A stretch of 40,224 nucleotides of DNA from positions 1 to 40,224 of the forward strand of contig JNEM01014278.1 in the NCBI GenBank assembly GCA_000697335.1, in the 5' to 3' direction. A program made the position numbers and the translations under genes. Below, in pieces: positions 23,038-33,156 of this stretch. Position 1 is the stretch's first letter. Every line of letters starts with the position of its first letter. The notes beneath the pieces are model-generated. The model was not told the origin of the DNA, made no database searches, and was given only the letters and a program-made list of their open reading frames with translations. Source of the DNA: Conidiobolus incongruus B7586 (taxonomy: Eukaryota; Entomophthoromycota; Entomophthoromycetes; Entomophthorales; Conidiobolaceae).

Positions 23038-23074
23038 TTTGGATAAAGTTGAATATGGATATATTGAAAATCAA

Positions 23075-24184
23075 TTATATTTATAATAAATTTCCCTAAT
23101 TGTCAATCACTCGTGCTATCTACTCATGCCTTGGAATAATTTTGAAGTTTTTAATGTTTAATTAGTGCAATTATTAGAGTTTCAAATTTATGAATACATG
23201 ATATTTTTTGTATATTTTTGACAATATACCAAAAATTATAATTGTAAATCAGATATTTTTGAATCAATATTTTGAATTATGTTGATTCTTTGAATTCATA
23301 TTTTAATGCCATTTTTTAAAACATTTTGTTGATATAATGGAGATTTAAAATAATTCAACAATTTAATTTTTCTCAATGCTTGAAGTAATAAATTATCAAA
23401 CGAGTTTTACTTTATCTAGTTTTAAACAATATTGGTTAATTGTGACGTATAATAGAATATTTGAAATATTTTCCAAGTTTGAATATATTTTTTTCAAACT
23501 AATTCTTCAAATTTTGACTTAAATAATATTTCATTATTCTCCAATATTTCCAGATATTAAAATATTTATATTCTCATCAATAATTGTTTATATCTAGCAT
23601 TTAATTACATTATTGAAAAAAATTTATCTATTTAATTTTATTCCTTAAAATGGTTAATCATTTTGGTTAAATATTAGGATTCTGAGGTGTATACATTGGT
23701 TTTTAAAATGTTAAAAAATATTATATTTGATGATTTTAGTTCATTTTGATAACTATTAGATGTTTTTTAAAAGTAATATTGCTTAAATATATCTAAATTG
23801 GGGATATTAGACTAATTTCTTATTTGATAATTATGAATTTAAATTTGATGATTTTATTTTTATGTAAAAAACTGAAAATTAACAATAAAAGATAAACTGA
23901 GATCAATTCAGTATTTAGTTGAAAACATTCAAACTCCAATTTATTTGAGCATATTATCAAATTATTGATATTAATATATACTTGAATTAATCAATGAAAT
24001 AATATATTGAGTTTAAATTGGTATTGATATTTCAAACCTAAGTATTTTGATTCAAAATTTCAATACAAGTTAAATATTCATCAAAAATGAAATTTACAAG
24101 ATTTACAATAATATAATATAAACTCCTCATATCAAATATGATGATTTAATTCATTCCAGTATATTTACCTTTTTTCTCTCTATA
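23075..24184. other. AT-rich spacer
   Basis: No gene or repeat recognised. Confidence 0.5.
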
Positions 24185-25065
24185 CAAACAGCAGAATTTT
24201 TTTAAATCGGATCTGATAAAAATGGATCCATACAAATAACTATTAAATGATTCAAAACATTGTGAATTAAATGTAATAGCATGCAACAAAATCTAATCCA
24301 AGGTTTTTCCAGCCCTATAGACTACTGATAACATCAACCCAAATGCTTACTTACATAAGACACGATACAGGAAACAATAATGAGGGAAAATCCGATTAAA
24401 TTTTCTGATTTTCTTTTTCTTTACAATAACCTTACCCAAATTTAATTCGAGCTGCAGTTTTAAAGATCGCTGGCATTGAACCACAGTAATACTGAAATAA
24501 CGCCAAGTCTGAACTACAAAGGATAAGGTATACTAAACTGCAAAGTACCTGATCAGGTATCCAAACTTGGTATTGGCATCATTATTGAATCATAAATCGA
24601 TTCCCGAAAGGGCGAAATCATTTTCGGCGATGATTAATGAATATATTGCTAAAATGGATAGTCATAATATTGTTTAGATTGTAAGTTAGATTTTACTGCT
24701 AAATCGGATTTAAATATAACTAGTATCATCCGCTACTAACTTAGTAGAGCTACTGGGCAGACACTTAAAAATTTGGAGTTGGAAGCTGCCAGGTACTCAA
24801 CTATACAGACGTCTATATGATATTCGATCACATTGGACAGCTATTTTACAGCTATCTCCCTAGCAGAAATAATTACCAAAACTTAAAACCCGATGGTTAT
24901 AGTAATTTCTGACAAGATCATATTGATATAGATTTTTTCAAAATTTCGTACCTTATACAAGCACATGATAAAATTCCAAAACTTAAAAAGTTTCAGACTT
25001 TGAGCTACTAACCTATCTTTATAATATCTATTATCTTCCTCTATATTTATAGAATTCGAATTCAC
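24185..25065 (-). pseudogene. Decayed GPCR of the array clade, opposite strand
   Basis: Only member of the array clade on the minus strand. The position of the start codon now reads GTG (25065-25063), followed by NSNSINIEEDNRYYKDRLVAQS, closest to copies 4 and 5. Further down the same strand HIDVCIVEYLAAS (helix 3 start), PVALLS, and HNVL.HLIVICMDP (helix 7) can be read, with breaks between them and an apparent deletion inside the RPWTLDYI block. The inversion separates it from the same-strand array by the secreted-protein genes. Confidence 0.82.
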
Positions 25066-25173
25066 TCATAAAACAATTAGTTAATTGTATGAAATTATAA
25101 CAAAAAAATTTTTTTACTTTATTCATTTATTTAATATACTTTGAATTTAGAATGTGAATTATTATAAACTTGT

Positions 25174-25619
25174 CACCAACCGAGTAACTGACCGAAATTA
25201 AGTTTTCACGAGTCCCTCGAATAAGTGGCTATACCATCGAGTGAGTTCCCATGCTTGGTTCGGAACAGCCACTCGCGAGAGATCCAATCTAACCCCGTCA
25301 AGTATGAGCCTGCTGAGGGCTATAAAAACTTATATAAATTCACTAATAAAATATGACAAATTTGTTACTATCAAATTAGGCAACTAGCGGCTGTTCGATT
25401 CATTTAATTTGAAACGATTAATTTAAGTTGGACCGGACACAATGTCCGATTTAGCTAAGTAGATCCTAGAGTAACTTGATACGATGAAGTGGTCAGAGTT
25501 CATTTGGCTGCCCAGCTTGTAGCTGCTGCTCTCCATATGGTGGGAAAAGTGCTCGCCTATTTGGAGACTCCATTCGTCAAAACAGTAATGGAAATCCAAC
25601 TTTCCTTATTACTTGAGGC
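25174..25619 (+). repeat. 446-base dispersed repeat R2, copy B
   Basis: Aligns with 10551-10991 from CACCAACCGAG to CTTGAGGC. The TATAAAA-like box (about 25320) and the coding start region are both recognisable, but the coding frame is broken in this copy. It lies about 110 bases from the 5' end of the decayed receptor on the opposite strand. Confidence 0.6.
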
Positions 25620-25699
25620 TATAAAATTATTAGATTTGAACTTTGTCAATTTAGGAAATGGAATAAGTGTGTTTTTGGAAATTGGGTGATTGAAAATGG

Positions 25700-26761
25700 T
25701 TTAACAATAACTTTAATTAAAACTTGATATACATTTTATGGAACTATGAGTTATACAACCATCGTTACTGAAATTGGATGAAAGTTTTTTTCAACTATAT
25801 ATGATCTAATTATATTTGTTTAGAATAATACAAGTGAATTGTTCTAAAAAATAAATGTATATATTTATATATATTGAAACAACTATAATAGAAGAATAAC
25901 TAGAAATAATTCTTAATTAAATTTTATTAATGCTATTGTTGTGATTTATAATAGGTTTTCAATAAAGATGGATTTTAGTAAATAATTTATTAACAAGCTC
26001 ATTTAAATAGTTGATACAGTGAATGATATAATTTAACAAATAGTATTGCCTTAACTATCCAATCGAGATAGATGCTTAATTTTGAAATACAACACTATGC
26101 TCAATTTATATAATCGAAGATGTCATCAACTTTTTAAATAATTTAACATATATTGAAATAATCTAAAGTTGTGAAAATTACATTCACAATGATTTTGTTC
26201 AATCAACTTATTTAAATAATTATTTTGAATTTAAAAATATAAATATGATCAAAAATGATATGATGGAAAATGATTATTGACCAGTTATATATTTTTTTCG
26301 TAATTAAAATTCTTAAATTACTAATACTTTGTAATATATGTCTTTTTTTGATATCTGATTTGATAAATATTTTACCAATCGTCTAAATCATTAACTTAAA
26401 TTTAATGATGATATCTGCGAAACTATGAATCATTGCATATAAAGTTCAGATATCAATATATTGATAATACTTAAATATCAGATATCCTATTTTTATTATA
26501 AAATTGTGGTCAAATGAACATATAACCGTAGATTGATTATTTATAAAAGAATGGCTTATTATATTATTTCACTGAACTCAATATTAATGAAATGAATAAA
26601 AAACATTTGAAGAATATCAATTTACTTAAATAGTCTATATATATCATTTTATATAATTTCCTATTCCAAATTTGGGATATATATTTGCTATTAATTATAA
26701 AGGACTTTATTATTATCAAAAAAAATTAAAGTATTGAATCCCACCAAAATCTAATCCTCAA
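25700..26761. other. AT-rich spacer
   Basis: No gene recognised. A cluster of ATATC/GATAT-rich sequence at about 26345-26485 gives several short inverted repeats but no clear structure. Confidence 0.45.
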
Positions 26762-27934
26762 TTAATCCTTATACTTATAATAATCCCCCGCTAAGATGCC
26801 ATTCTCCATCACATTCCTAAACTGCAAGTAACCAGGTACATTCAATAAGCCTTCGTCTTTTACACTGTTGACTAGTTCCGAGAGAACGGGGATTTGATTA
26901 GCGAAACCGGAAAATTCTTTGAGACTTCGTTGTGAAGATTGGTCAAGATCGTGGAAGAGAGGCTGTAATGGGGAGAAGATGTCGCTGAAGCCAGATAAGG
27001 CAGTTTTTTTAACACTGGCCGATAAATCTAATAGTGAGTCGGAGGGTTTTGAGGTGGATGGTTGTGGGAGTGCAGGTTGCTTCGGAGGTGGCGATGGCTT
27101 CATTCCGACGTTGTTGTTGTTATCATTCCATGGATTGTTACTATTAGGTTTGGTAGATGGTGATGGGGATGGTACTGGTGTTTCGGCTATTGGTTCGAGA
27201 GGAATGGGCTTAAAGCCTTGACCAAATGGATTTGGTTGGTTGAAAATGCTGCTGATTGGAGGAAGTGGAGTTGGCTTGGAACTGAGAGGATTGGAAGTAA
27301 GAGAAGCTGATTGGCTTGTTGCTGTAGGTGGCATTTGACTCTTTGAGTTAGAAGAATCAGGAGATTGATTTTCAAGTACATCCAATTTGACATTGATAGC
27401 ATCTTCAGATTCCTTGACTTCATTTCCATTGGGAACTTTTTCCATATTAGGCTTGCTAGATTGATCATTGGGATTAAAAAGAGGCGAAGTTGGTATCATT
27501 TCAGAATTATTGAGGGAATCAGGCATTAATCCATGATGATTGCTGGTAAAAAACTTCTCACCTTGGTCATGTTTAGGGGAAACCGATGATGAACCATTGC
27601 CTAGAAGGCTTAAATGAAGATTTGCAAGCTCATCGGATGAAGAATTTTCGTTTCCATATGTAGCGCTAGTAGGTTTATCTGGAGTAGTTTGACTAGGTAT
27701 ATTATATTGGCTAGGTCCAAAGATTAAAACACTATTCTCAACATGGCCATCTGAACTCTTAGGAATTGTAGTACCAATTGTAGATGTTGCAGGAAATTTA
27801 CTTTCAATTACTTTTGCATCACCACTAGTGTTACCATCATTAACCTGAGCGCTTTCATTAAAGCCCCAATCAAGCAATGGTGTCGCAGTGACTAATGATA
27901 GAATCAAAAACTTGACATAAATAGTTGGTTGCAT
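26762..27934 (-). CDS. Predicted secreted Pro/Ser/Asn-rich protein, paralogue B, with conserved C-terminal domain
   Basis: 390 residues from the ATG at 27934. A signal peptide is likely: MQPTIYVKFLILSLVTATP. The middle (about 25-298) is low complexity: Ser/Thr/Asn-rich first, then Pro-rich with a PSPSPS stretch near 255-260 and poly-Asn near 272-275. It contains INVKLDV at about 180-186 and PPISSIFNQ at 225-233, both matched in paralogue A in the same order. Residues 299-390 align end to end with the C-terminal 92 residues of paralogue A, including SPLQPLFHDLDQSSQ and GYLQFRNV. The G+C content of the coding part is well above the flanks. A 100-codon open frame on the other strand inside this gene is a by-product of its base composition. 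The two paralogues are in opposite orientation about 5 kb apart, so the duplication was followed by inversion or was inverted from the start. Function unknown. Confidence 0.85.
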   Translation of the reverse strand: MQPTIYVKFLILSLVTATPLLDWGFNESAQVNDGNTSGDAKVIESKFPATSTIGTTIPKSSDGHVENSVLIFGPSQYNIPSQTTPDKPTSATYGNENSSSDELANLHLSLLGNGSSSVSPKHDQGEKFFTSNHHGLMPDSLNNSEMIPTSPLFNPNDQSSKPNMEKVPNGNEVKESEDAINVKLDVLENQSPDSSNSKSQMPPTATSQSASLTSNPLSSKPTPLPPISSIFNQPNPFGQGFKPIPLEPIAETPVPSPSPSTKPNSNNPWNDNNNNVGMKPSPPPKQPALPQPSTSKPSDSLLDLSASVKKTALSGFSDIFSPLQPLFHDLDQSSQRSLKEFSGFANQIPVLSELVNSVKDEGLLNVPGYLQFRNVMENGILAGDYYKYKD

Positions 27935-28912
27935 ATTTCCAATATAATAGATCTGGATAAATGATTAAAACATCTATCATCTTAGCATTGTGTTCAATAT
28001 ATATTAATAAATTTTACTCAAATTCTGCCATGATTGTAAATTGAGGAACACCACCTTAAAATTTTGAAAATTTTTAATAAATTTACCACCTCTTGATAAG
28101 ATTTTAGTTTAATTAGAGTTTGGTATGTTTTATATTTAATGGATATGATTTAAGGATTAGTTAATTAATATTGATGTCATCTTTGTATTAAATATAATAC
28201 TATTCAGGATATATTTGTTAGTTTTACTCTTAAAATTCTTATTGAGTATCCATTATTTTATAATAAAGATTTATATTGAGTTTATTGAAAAATTATATTT
28301 AAATGTTTTATTAGCATAGTATATTCAACAAGTCAATAATGATATAGTTTCATTATTAAGTTCTAATTTGAAGCATTAATTCAATGATAAATTGGATGAT
28401 ATATTGTTAATATGAAGTATTCATTGATCAAAATTCTTAGAAATCCACTAAAAAATATTATATCATGAATTTTTTTTGAACCTCATAAGAGGAAACAACT
28501 TATTGATCATATATATTAATGTTATTGAACTTCATTATACTTTCTATAATTATCCATATTTCATTGCTAGATTTTGTATCTTAGTATATATTTCAAAATA
28601 GTTTATTATTATCCTAAGTATGAAAAATGAGATATCTCAAATATTAAATTTTAAATCTCAAGTAATTGATAATTACTCAATTTAAATAATATATTAAGAA
28701 TAATATGATACTGAAACTTAGTCATTTTCAAATTAAAAGATATATGAATACATATCAATATTTAAAAAATTCAATATATATTATTTCGTATAAAAATAAA
28801 TGAATAAAATTAATTAATAGATTAATTATTTAATGGCTATCAAATTTTCATGTAGATGTAGTATAATATATAACTATCATTTGATATATTAAAAGTTGGA
28901 AAACAATGACTA
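27935..28912. other. AT-rich spacer upstream of paralogue B
   Basis: No gene recognised. It holds the promoter of the minus-strand gene ending at 26762 and the 3' flank of clpP. Confidence 0.5.
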
Positions 28913-29967
28913 TTATGGAGATTGAACAGGTCGCTTCTCGACCACCCTATCAATCAAATCAAATTCTTTAGCTTCGATAGGTCTCATAAAATAATCCCTT
29001 TCTACAGCTTTTTCTATAGGAAATTTCAATAATATATTAATTAAATAATAATAGAAATAATTAACAATGGTTTCAATATCTTTAATATTGGTATGCTTTT
29101 GATAAATTTGGTTCAATCTTTCTCGCATTCTGAGGATTTCACGTGCGTGGATCGCTATATCACTGGCTTGGCCACTTGCGCCACCACTGGGTTGGTGAAT
29201 CATGATCGAAGCATTAGGTAGGGATGCACGTTTGCCATGTTCTCCTAGAGGTTAATGTTATAAATCATTTACAATATCATTTATTGTTGAATATTATCTG
29301 ATTACCAGCAGCTAAAAGTAAAGAACCCATAGAACAAGCTTGCCCGATACATAATGTATGAACGGGTGAGTTAATATACTGTAATCACCATGAAATCAAC
29401 CACATGTCTAAACTATTTTAGAATGTGAATATTACCTGCATCTAATAAATATATTTAATAAATCATGAATATTATAATTAATGTATAATTTACAGTATCA
29501 TAAATAGCCAGTCCAGCACTAACTGACCCTCCAGGACTATTGATATACATATTAATAGGCTTTTCAGGGTCTTCAGCCACTAAGAACAATAGTTGAGCTA
29601 ATACCACATTGGATAAACTGTCACTAATCTAATCTTTATCAATAAACTATTGAATTGAAGATTGAAGTTGAAAAGTTACCGGTCCATTTAATATCACAAT
29701 ACGCTCTTTTAACAGTCTGGAGAATATATCGAAGGATCTTTCACCGTGAGGCTACAATAATTTTAATTCTTATCTTAAACACACGTCATTTTATAAATTA
29801 CTGTTTGTTCAATAACGAAGGGGATCAAATTTTGAACTCTCAAATAGTTTGAAAAATTTCTCTAAACCCGAATATTAGCATGATATGATTATTTTATTGA
29901 TATGTTTTGTTACTTTAATTTGAAACGGATTTAACTTAATTGGTAATTTAGTTAGATTTCCAATCAT
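28913..29967 (-). CDS. clpP: Mitochondrial ATP-dependent Clp protease proteolytic subunit, multi-exon
   Basis: Serine protease that forms the two-ring chamber partnered by ClpX in the mitochondrial matrix. Exons read on the minus strand: 29967-29914, 29861-29802, 29751-29680, 29628-29494, 29441-29436, 29378-29306 and 29244-28913. All six introns are 50-61 bases with GT...AG ends and conserve the frame. The first exon (starts MIGNLTKLP) has four Lys and no acidic residue, as in a mitochondrial presequence; the second gives RNFS and LIPFVIEQT. Then come [36 protein letters not shown], the catalytic Ser in GQACSMGS, the catalytic His in MIHQPSGG, and the catalytic Asp in ERDYFM followed by [11 protein letters not shown]. 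All three triad residues are present. Length is about 243 residues, or 226 without a 51-base intron-like insertion at 29015-29065. ClpP is missing from baker's yeast but present in many other fungi and animals. Confidence 0.93.
29015..29065 (-). other. 51-base in-frame intron-like insertion in clpP
   Basis: Lies between [11 protein letters not shown] and EKAVERD. It starts GTTAAT, is AT-rich, and ends with TTTCCTATAG like an intron. But using its only GT and that AG removes 52 bases and shifts the frame to a stop, whereas the 51 bases are open in frame. Later AGs nearby are in the wrong phase too. So it is either translated as 17 extra residues just before the catalytic Asp, spliced by a non-standard site, or affected by a one-base error at the donor. 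Confidence 0.7.
29436..29441 (-). other. Six-base microexon of clpP (ATGCAG, Met-Gln)
   Basis: The exon ending IYDT stops at 29494 and the exon starting YINSPVHT begins at 29378. ClpP proteins have two residues between these, typically Met-Gln, as in the human IYDTMQYI. ATGCAG at 29441-29436 is preceded by TTAG and followed by GTAATA, giving flanking introns of 52 bases (29442-29493) and 57 bases (29379-29435), both in phase 0. Confidence 0.85.
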
Positions 29968-30580
29968 TGTTTTTTATTTTAATTATTGATTTGTAATTGT
30001 GACTTTCTTAGGTATTAATTTATTTGTGAATGGTTTGAAAATATAAAATTATGGGAATCTAATAACAACATAAAAATAAAAATCATTTCAAAAATAAATT
30101 TGATATTCATAAATTTAATGCTCAAAATGCATTTAAATGCATATTAGCCATATTTTACAGATTAATAAAATATTAATTAATTATTTTTTTCGAAAAGATT
30201 TGCAAAATTTAAAAGAAATATGATAGCTTCAATATTTTATCAAATTATAAAGGTTAAATATATTGAGTTCAATGTAATTGATAATATATTTTTTAGTTGG
30301 ATAATAATAATAATAATTATAATAAAGGATTACTTAGGATTTTTATATATTTGTTATAAAATAATTAAAGAAATTCATATAAAGTTAGTAAATCATTTTC
30401 TATATTTTTAATGTTTTATTGATTGATAAATACTATAAGTAAATAATTTAATAGATGTATAGATATATTTGAATTAAATATTTTGATTGATAAAAAGGAA
30501 GAAAATGTGAAATATAAAAAAGGTTGTAAAGAGATAATATAAAGTGATATAAAAAATAAAGTATAAAAGGAAAATTAGTA
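29968..30580. other. AT-rich spacer, includes clpP upstream region
   Basis: No gene recognised. An ATA/ATT-rich run at about 30299-30325 explains a short open frame on + that I do not regard as a gene. Confidence 0.5.
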
Positions 30581-30652
30581 AGCTCTGCCTGAGAATCGAA
30601 CTCAGATCGCAGGATTCAAAGTCCTGAGTGCTAACCATTACACCAGCGGAGC
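30581..30652 (-). tRNA. tRNA-Gln (anticodon TTG)
   Basis: Reads on the minus strand from GCTCCGC at 30652. The parts are: acceptor stem GCTCCGC/GCAGAGC, TG, D arm GTGTAATGGTTAGCAC typical of Gln tRNAs, anticodon stem CAGGA/TCCTG with loop CTTTGAA (anticodon TTG, reading CAA), short variable loop, and T arm CTGAG-TTCGATT-CTCAG. There is no intron and CCA is not encoded. A TTTT tract about seven bases past the 3' end can stop RNA polymerase III. One C/A mismatch is present at the fifth acceptor pair. Confidence 0.92.
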
Positions 30653-32193
30653 TTATTAAAAAATACAACCTTTCAAATTAATACTAAAATTTTCGAATAA
30701 TTTTTATCTTTGCTTTCAAATTCTTTCTTCTATTTATTTTATTTCAAATATTTTCTTTTTATTTTATCCTATAATCCTTCACATCATTCTCTTTATCAAT
30801 ACCTTATTATAAACCCCAATAACTCTTTACCCAGTTAATATAATATTTTACTCATCAAAGCAGCTAATATTTTATCATATCGACTATTGATAGATTTCGC
30901 GATCCATTTATTATCGCCTCTCTTGATTCTATTAATAGATCAATTCATAATTGCTCAATTATGTAATTGTTCAATTGTTGTTTGTTTTAATCTTTTGTTG
31001 CCAATACGAAATTTAATGAGAACAAACAATATCCTCAATCTCAAATTTTATTTGCTAATATTCAAAAATATAATAACAAAATAAAAATTAAAATTTTATA
31101 ATAATCTACTAATTAATTAGTCGTATAGATTATTTTAAACCATGAAAATTTATAATTTCAAAGTGATCATAATTATCAAATTGTTTTTTTTGCAAAACTC
31201 TTCATAATCTCAATTAGTTAATAGCGTGCCGCAAATGTTTTTAGATCATATGAACAAATCATTTATGGATCATTACTATGTAACTCAACATTATCTTATC
31301 AATATAAATAATCTATTAAATTTATATTAGCCAATTCAACATTTGAAATAAGAATATTTTTAATTTTTAAATTATTTGACTCAATTTTTGGTAATTTTGC
31401 AAAAATATATAATTCTATTATTCTATAATTTACCCTTGATAAAATCATTAATTTCAAGAACAAGATTAATTTTTCATTTTTGTTTACCGTTACACAATAT
31501 CGAAATTCCAAATAATATCAAGATTTTTGCAAGAAATTTATAGCTTTTTGCATGTCTAACTTTTTCGAGTTTAATTGAAGATTATTAAATAACGATTTGT
31601 TGTTTTGAGATAGGTAATTTACTGAGAGGTTACGATGTTAGCTAATATTAATATGAATAAAATTTCAAGGAGAAATATTAATATCAGTCTTGGTTCATAT
31701 TAGGAACAATAATTATAGGAATAATGTCTTTCTAGTATAAGAGCTGAAGTTGAAATATTAAAATGAAGGAGTACTATAAATATTTATGAGAGTTAATAAT
31801 TGGTAATTGGGTTTTCAAATAATAAGATAGTTTTTTGCCGTTTTGACAAAATTTAAACTCTGATATAGGTTATTTAGAGATTATTATTGGATAATATGGC
31901 TGAAATCTAGGATTTTAACATCAACTGACTCTGTAAGAAAAAAAAATAATCTCTCATTTAGAGTGATGACCAAAAAGGATTTTATAACAAGAGAATGGTA
32001 CTCTTTCTAGTAATTGGAACCCAGTAAACAAAATTAATGTTCTTTTTAATTAATTATAATTAAGCATGATGTCAAATTATCAATATAATGCTGAATAATA
32101 GGAGTTAATTGACAAATACATTAATTTATATAATGAAAAATTATTATTTTTTTATTAATTAAAAAATCAAATGATTAAATATATGGTAGTACA
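30653..32193. other. AT-rich spacer with a pyrimidine-rich stretch
   Basis: No gene recognised. From about 30690 to 30860 the + strand is strikingly C+T-rich. Between about 31550 and 32030 the sequence is less A+T-rich but every frame is stopped. Confidence 0.4.
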
Positions 32194-33156
32194 TTAATAA
32201 ATATTTTTCACCCTGTGAAATAAAAGAGCAACTAAAACCTGCCATTCATGTTTGGTCTCTTCTTGAATAAATAATATTACCGAAGCGTTAATAAGACTTG
32301 ACATGGATAGTAGGACAGAGGTAGCAACTTCCCAACCCGCATAGTATCCCCAAATATTGAAGTTATAGAGGATAAAAATACAGATTTTGGGCAAATATAT
32401 GAGGATATAGGCAAAAATGAGTCCTAATAACTTGACTGATGTGGTGGATTTTTGCGAGTTAATCTCATTTAGCAAAGCGCGATCAGTATTTGATGAAGTC
32501 CTTTTCATTTTATCGTAATATTTATGATAAAATCTGAAAATCAACAGGTAGGAGACACATACGACTAATACCATAATTACAGCCTTTACAGAGATGATTG
32601 GACCGAATGTACTACTGTTTTCAAAGTGGTTAAGTTCCATTTCTGACATTTGACAAAAGTCACCCCATGATATTTCAGTAAAATTCCAGGTGAGACAGCT
32701 TGCACCGATCCAATTATAGGCTAAAATCAATCCTAATAGTATACCCCAGTACAATGAATCAAACTTAATGTTAAACACAATTACAAGGCAACGGATTAAA
32801 CCCAAAATACTCACTATATCAAAAGAGCTAAGAGTTGAAGCAAAAAATATTGTTCCCGAAGCTTTACAGAAGGTAGGGTCATTAAACTTTTCTAAATTTC
32901 CAGTAGTAGCCCATTTATAGACTATACGAATCATCAAAGAGAGCGCACTCGCAATATCTAATATAGTAATCAAACAAGACAATACCGTATCTATTTTTAA
33001 TATTCTAATTCTAATAAGCAATATATAAATAACTAATAAATTTAAAAATAAGCCTCCAAAGCTTAGAATAAACATAATAATTTCTCCTGTCAAATACCAT
33101 GGATCAGAACTTTGATTGAGAGGACCCGCATGTCCAATATTAAGATACTTGTCCAT
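32194..33156 (-). CDS. Rhodopsin-like (class A) GPCR of a second lineage
   Basis: Predicted seven-helix plasma-membrane receptor, 320 residues, single exon, ATG at 33156. It is far from the array clade in sequence but shares its plan. Helices lie at about 24-49, 56-80, 97-128, 136-156, 186-210, 241-264 and 276-298. Class A marks: Asn39 in helix 1, Asp67 in helix 2 (2.50-like), Cys97 and Cys168 for the disulfide, Arg122 in LIRC at the DRY position exactly 25 residues after Cys97, Pro256 in helix 6 (YLPK) and Asn290 in helix 7. One NQS glycosylation site is at 14-16 outside helix 1. Helix 2 ends in YKW, matching the KW of the array clade. It is closer to textbook class A than the array genes, having Asp2.50 and the helix 6 Pro. 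A dead relative lies at 37085-38036. The ligand is unknown. Confidence 0.92.
   Translation of the reverse strand: MDKYLNIGHAGPLNQSSDPWYLTGEIIMFILSFGGLFLNLLVIYILLIRIRILKIDTVLSCLITILDIASALSLMIRIVYKWATTGNLEKFNDPTFCKASGTIFFASTLSSFDIVSILGLIRCLVIVFNIKFDSLYWGILLGLILAYNWIGASCLTWNFTEISWGDFCQMSEMELNHFENSSTFGPIISVKAVIMVLVVCVSYLLIFRFYHKYYDKMKRTSSNTDRALLNEINSQKSTTSVKLLGLIFAYILIYLPKICIFILYNFNIWGYYAGWEVATSVLLSMSSLINASVILFIQEETKHEWQVLVALLFHRVKNIY

Noticed and set aside
26919-27221. 100-codon open frame antisense to secreted paralogue B
   Set aside because: The minus-strand gene is supported by its paralogue, signal peptide and conserved end; the antisense frame has no support of its own.
30220-30411. Open frame of 63 codons after the clpP upstream region
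   Set aside because: Dominated by ATA/ATT runs and Ile/Lys/Tyr codons, as expected by chance in such AT-rich DNA.
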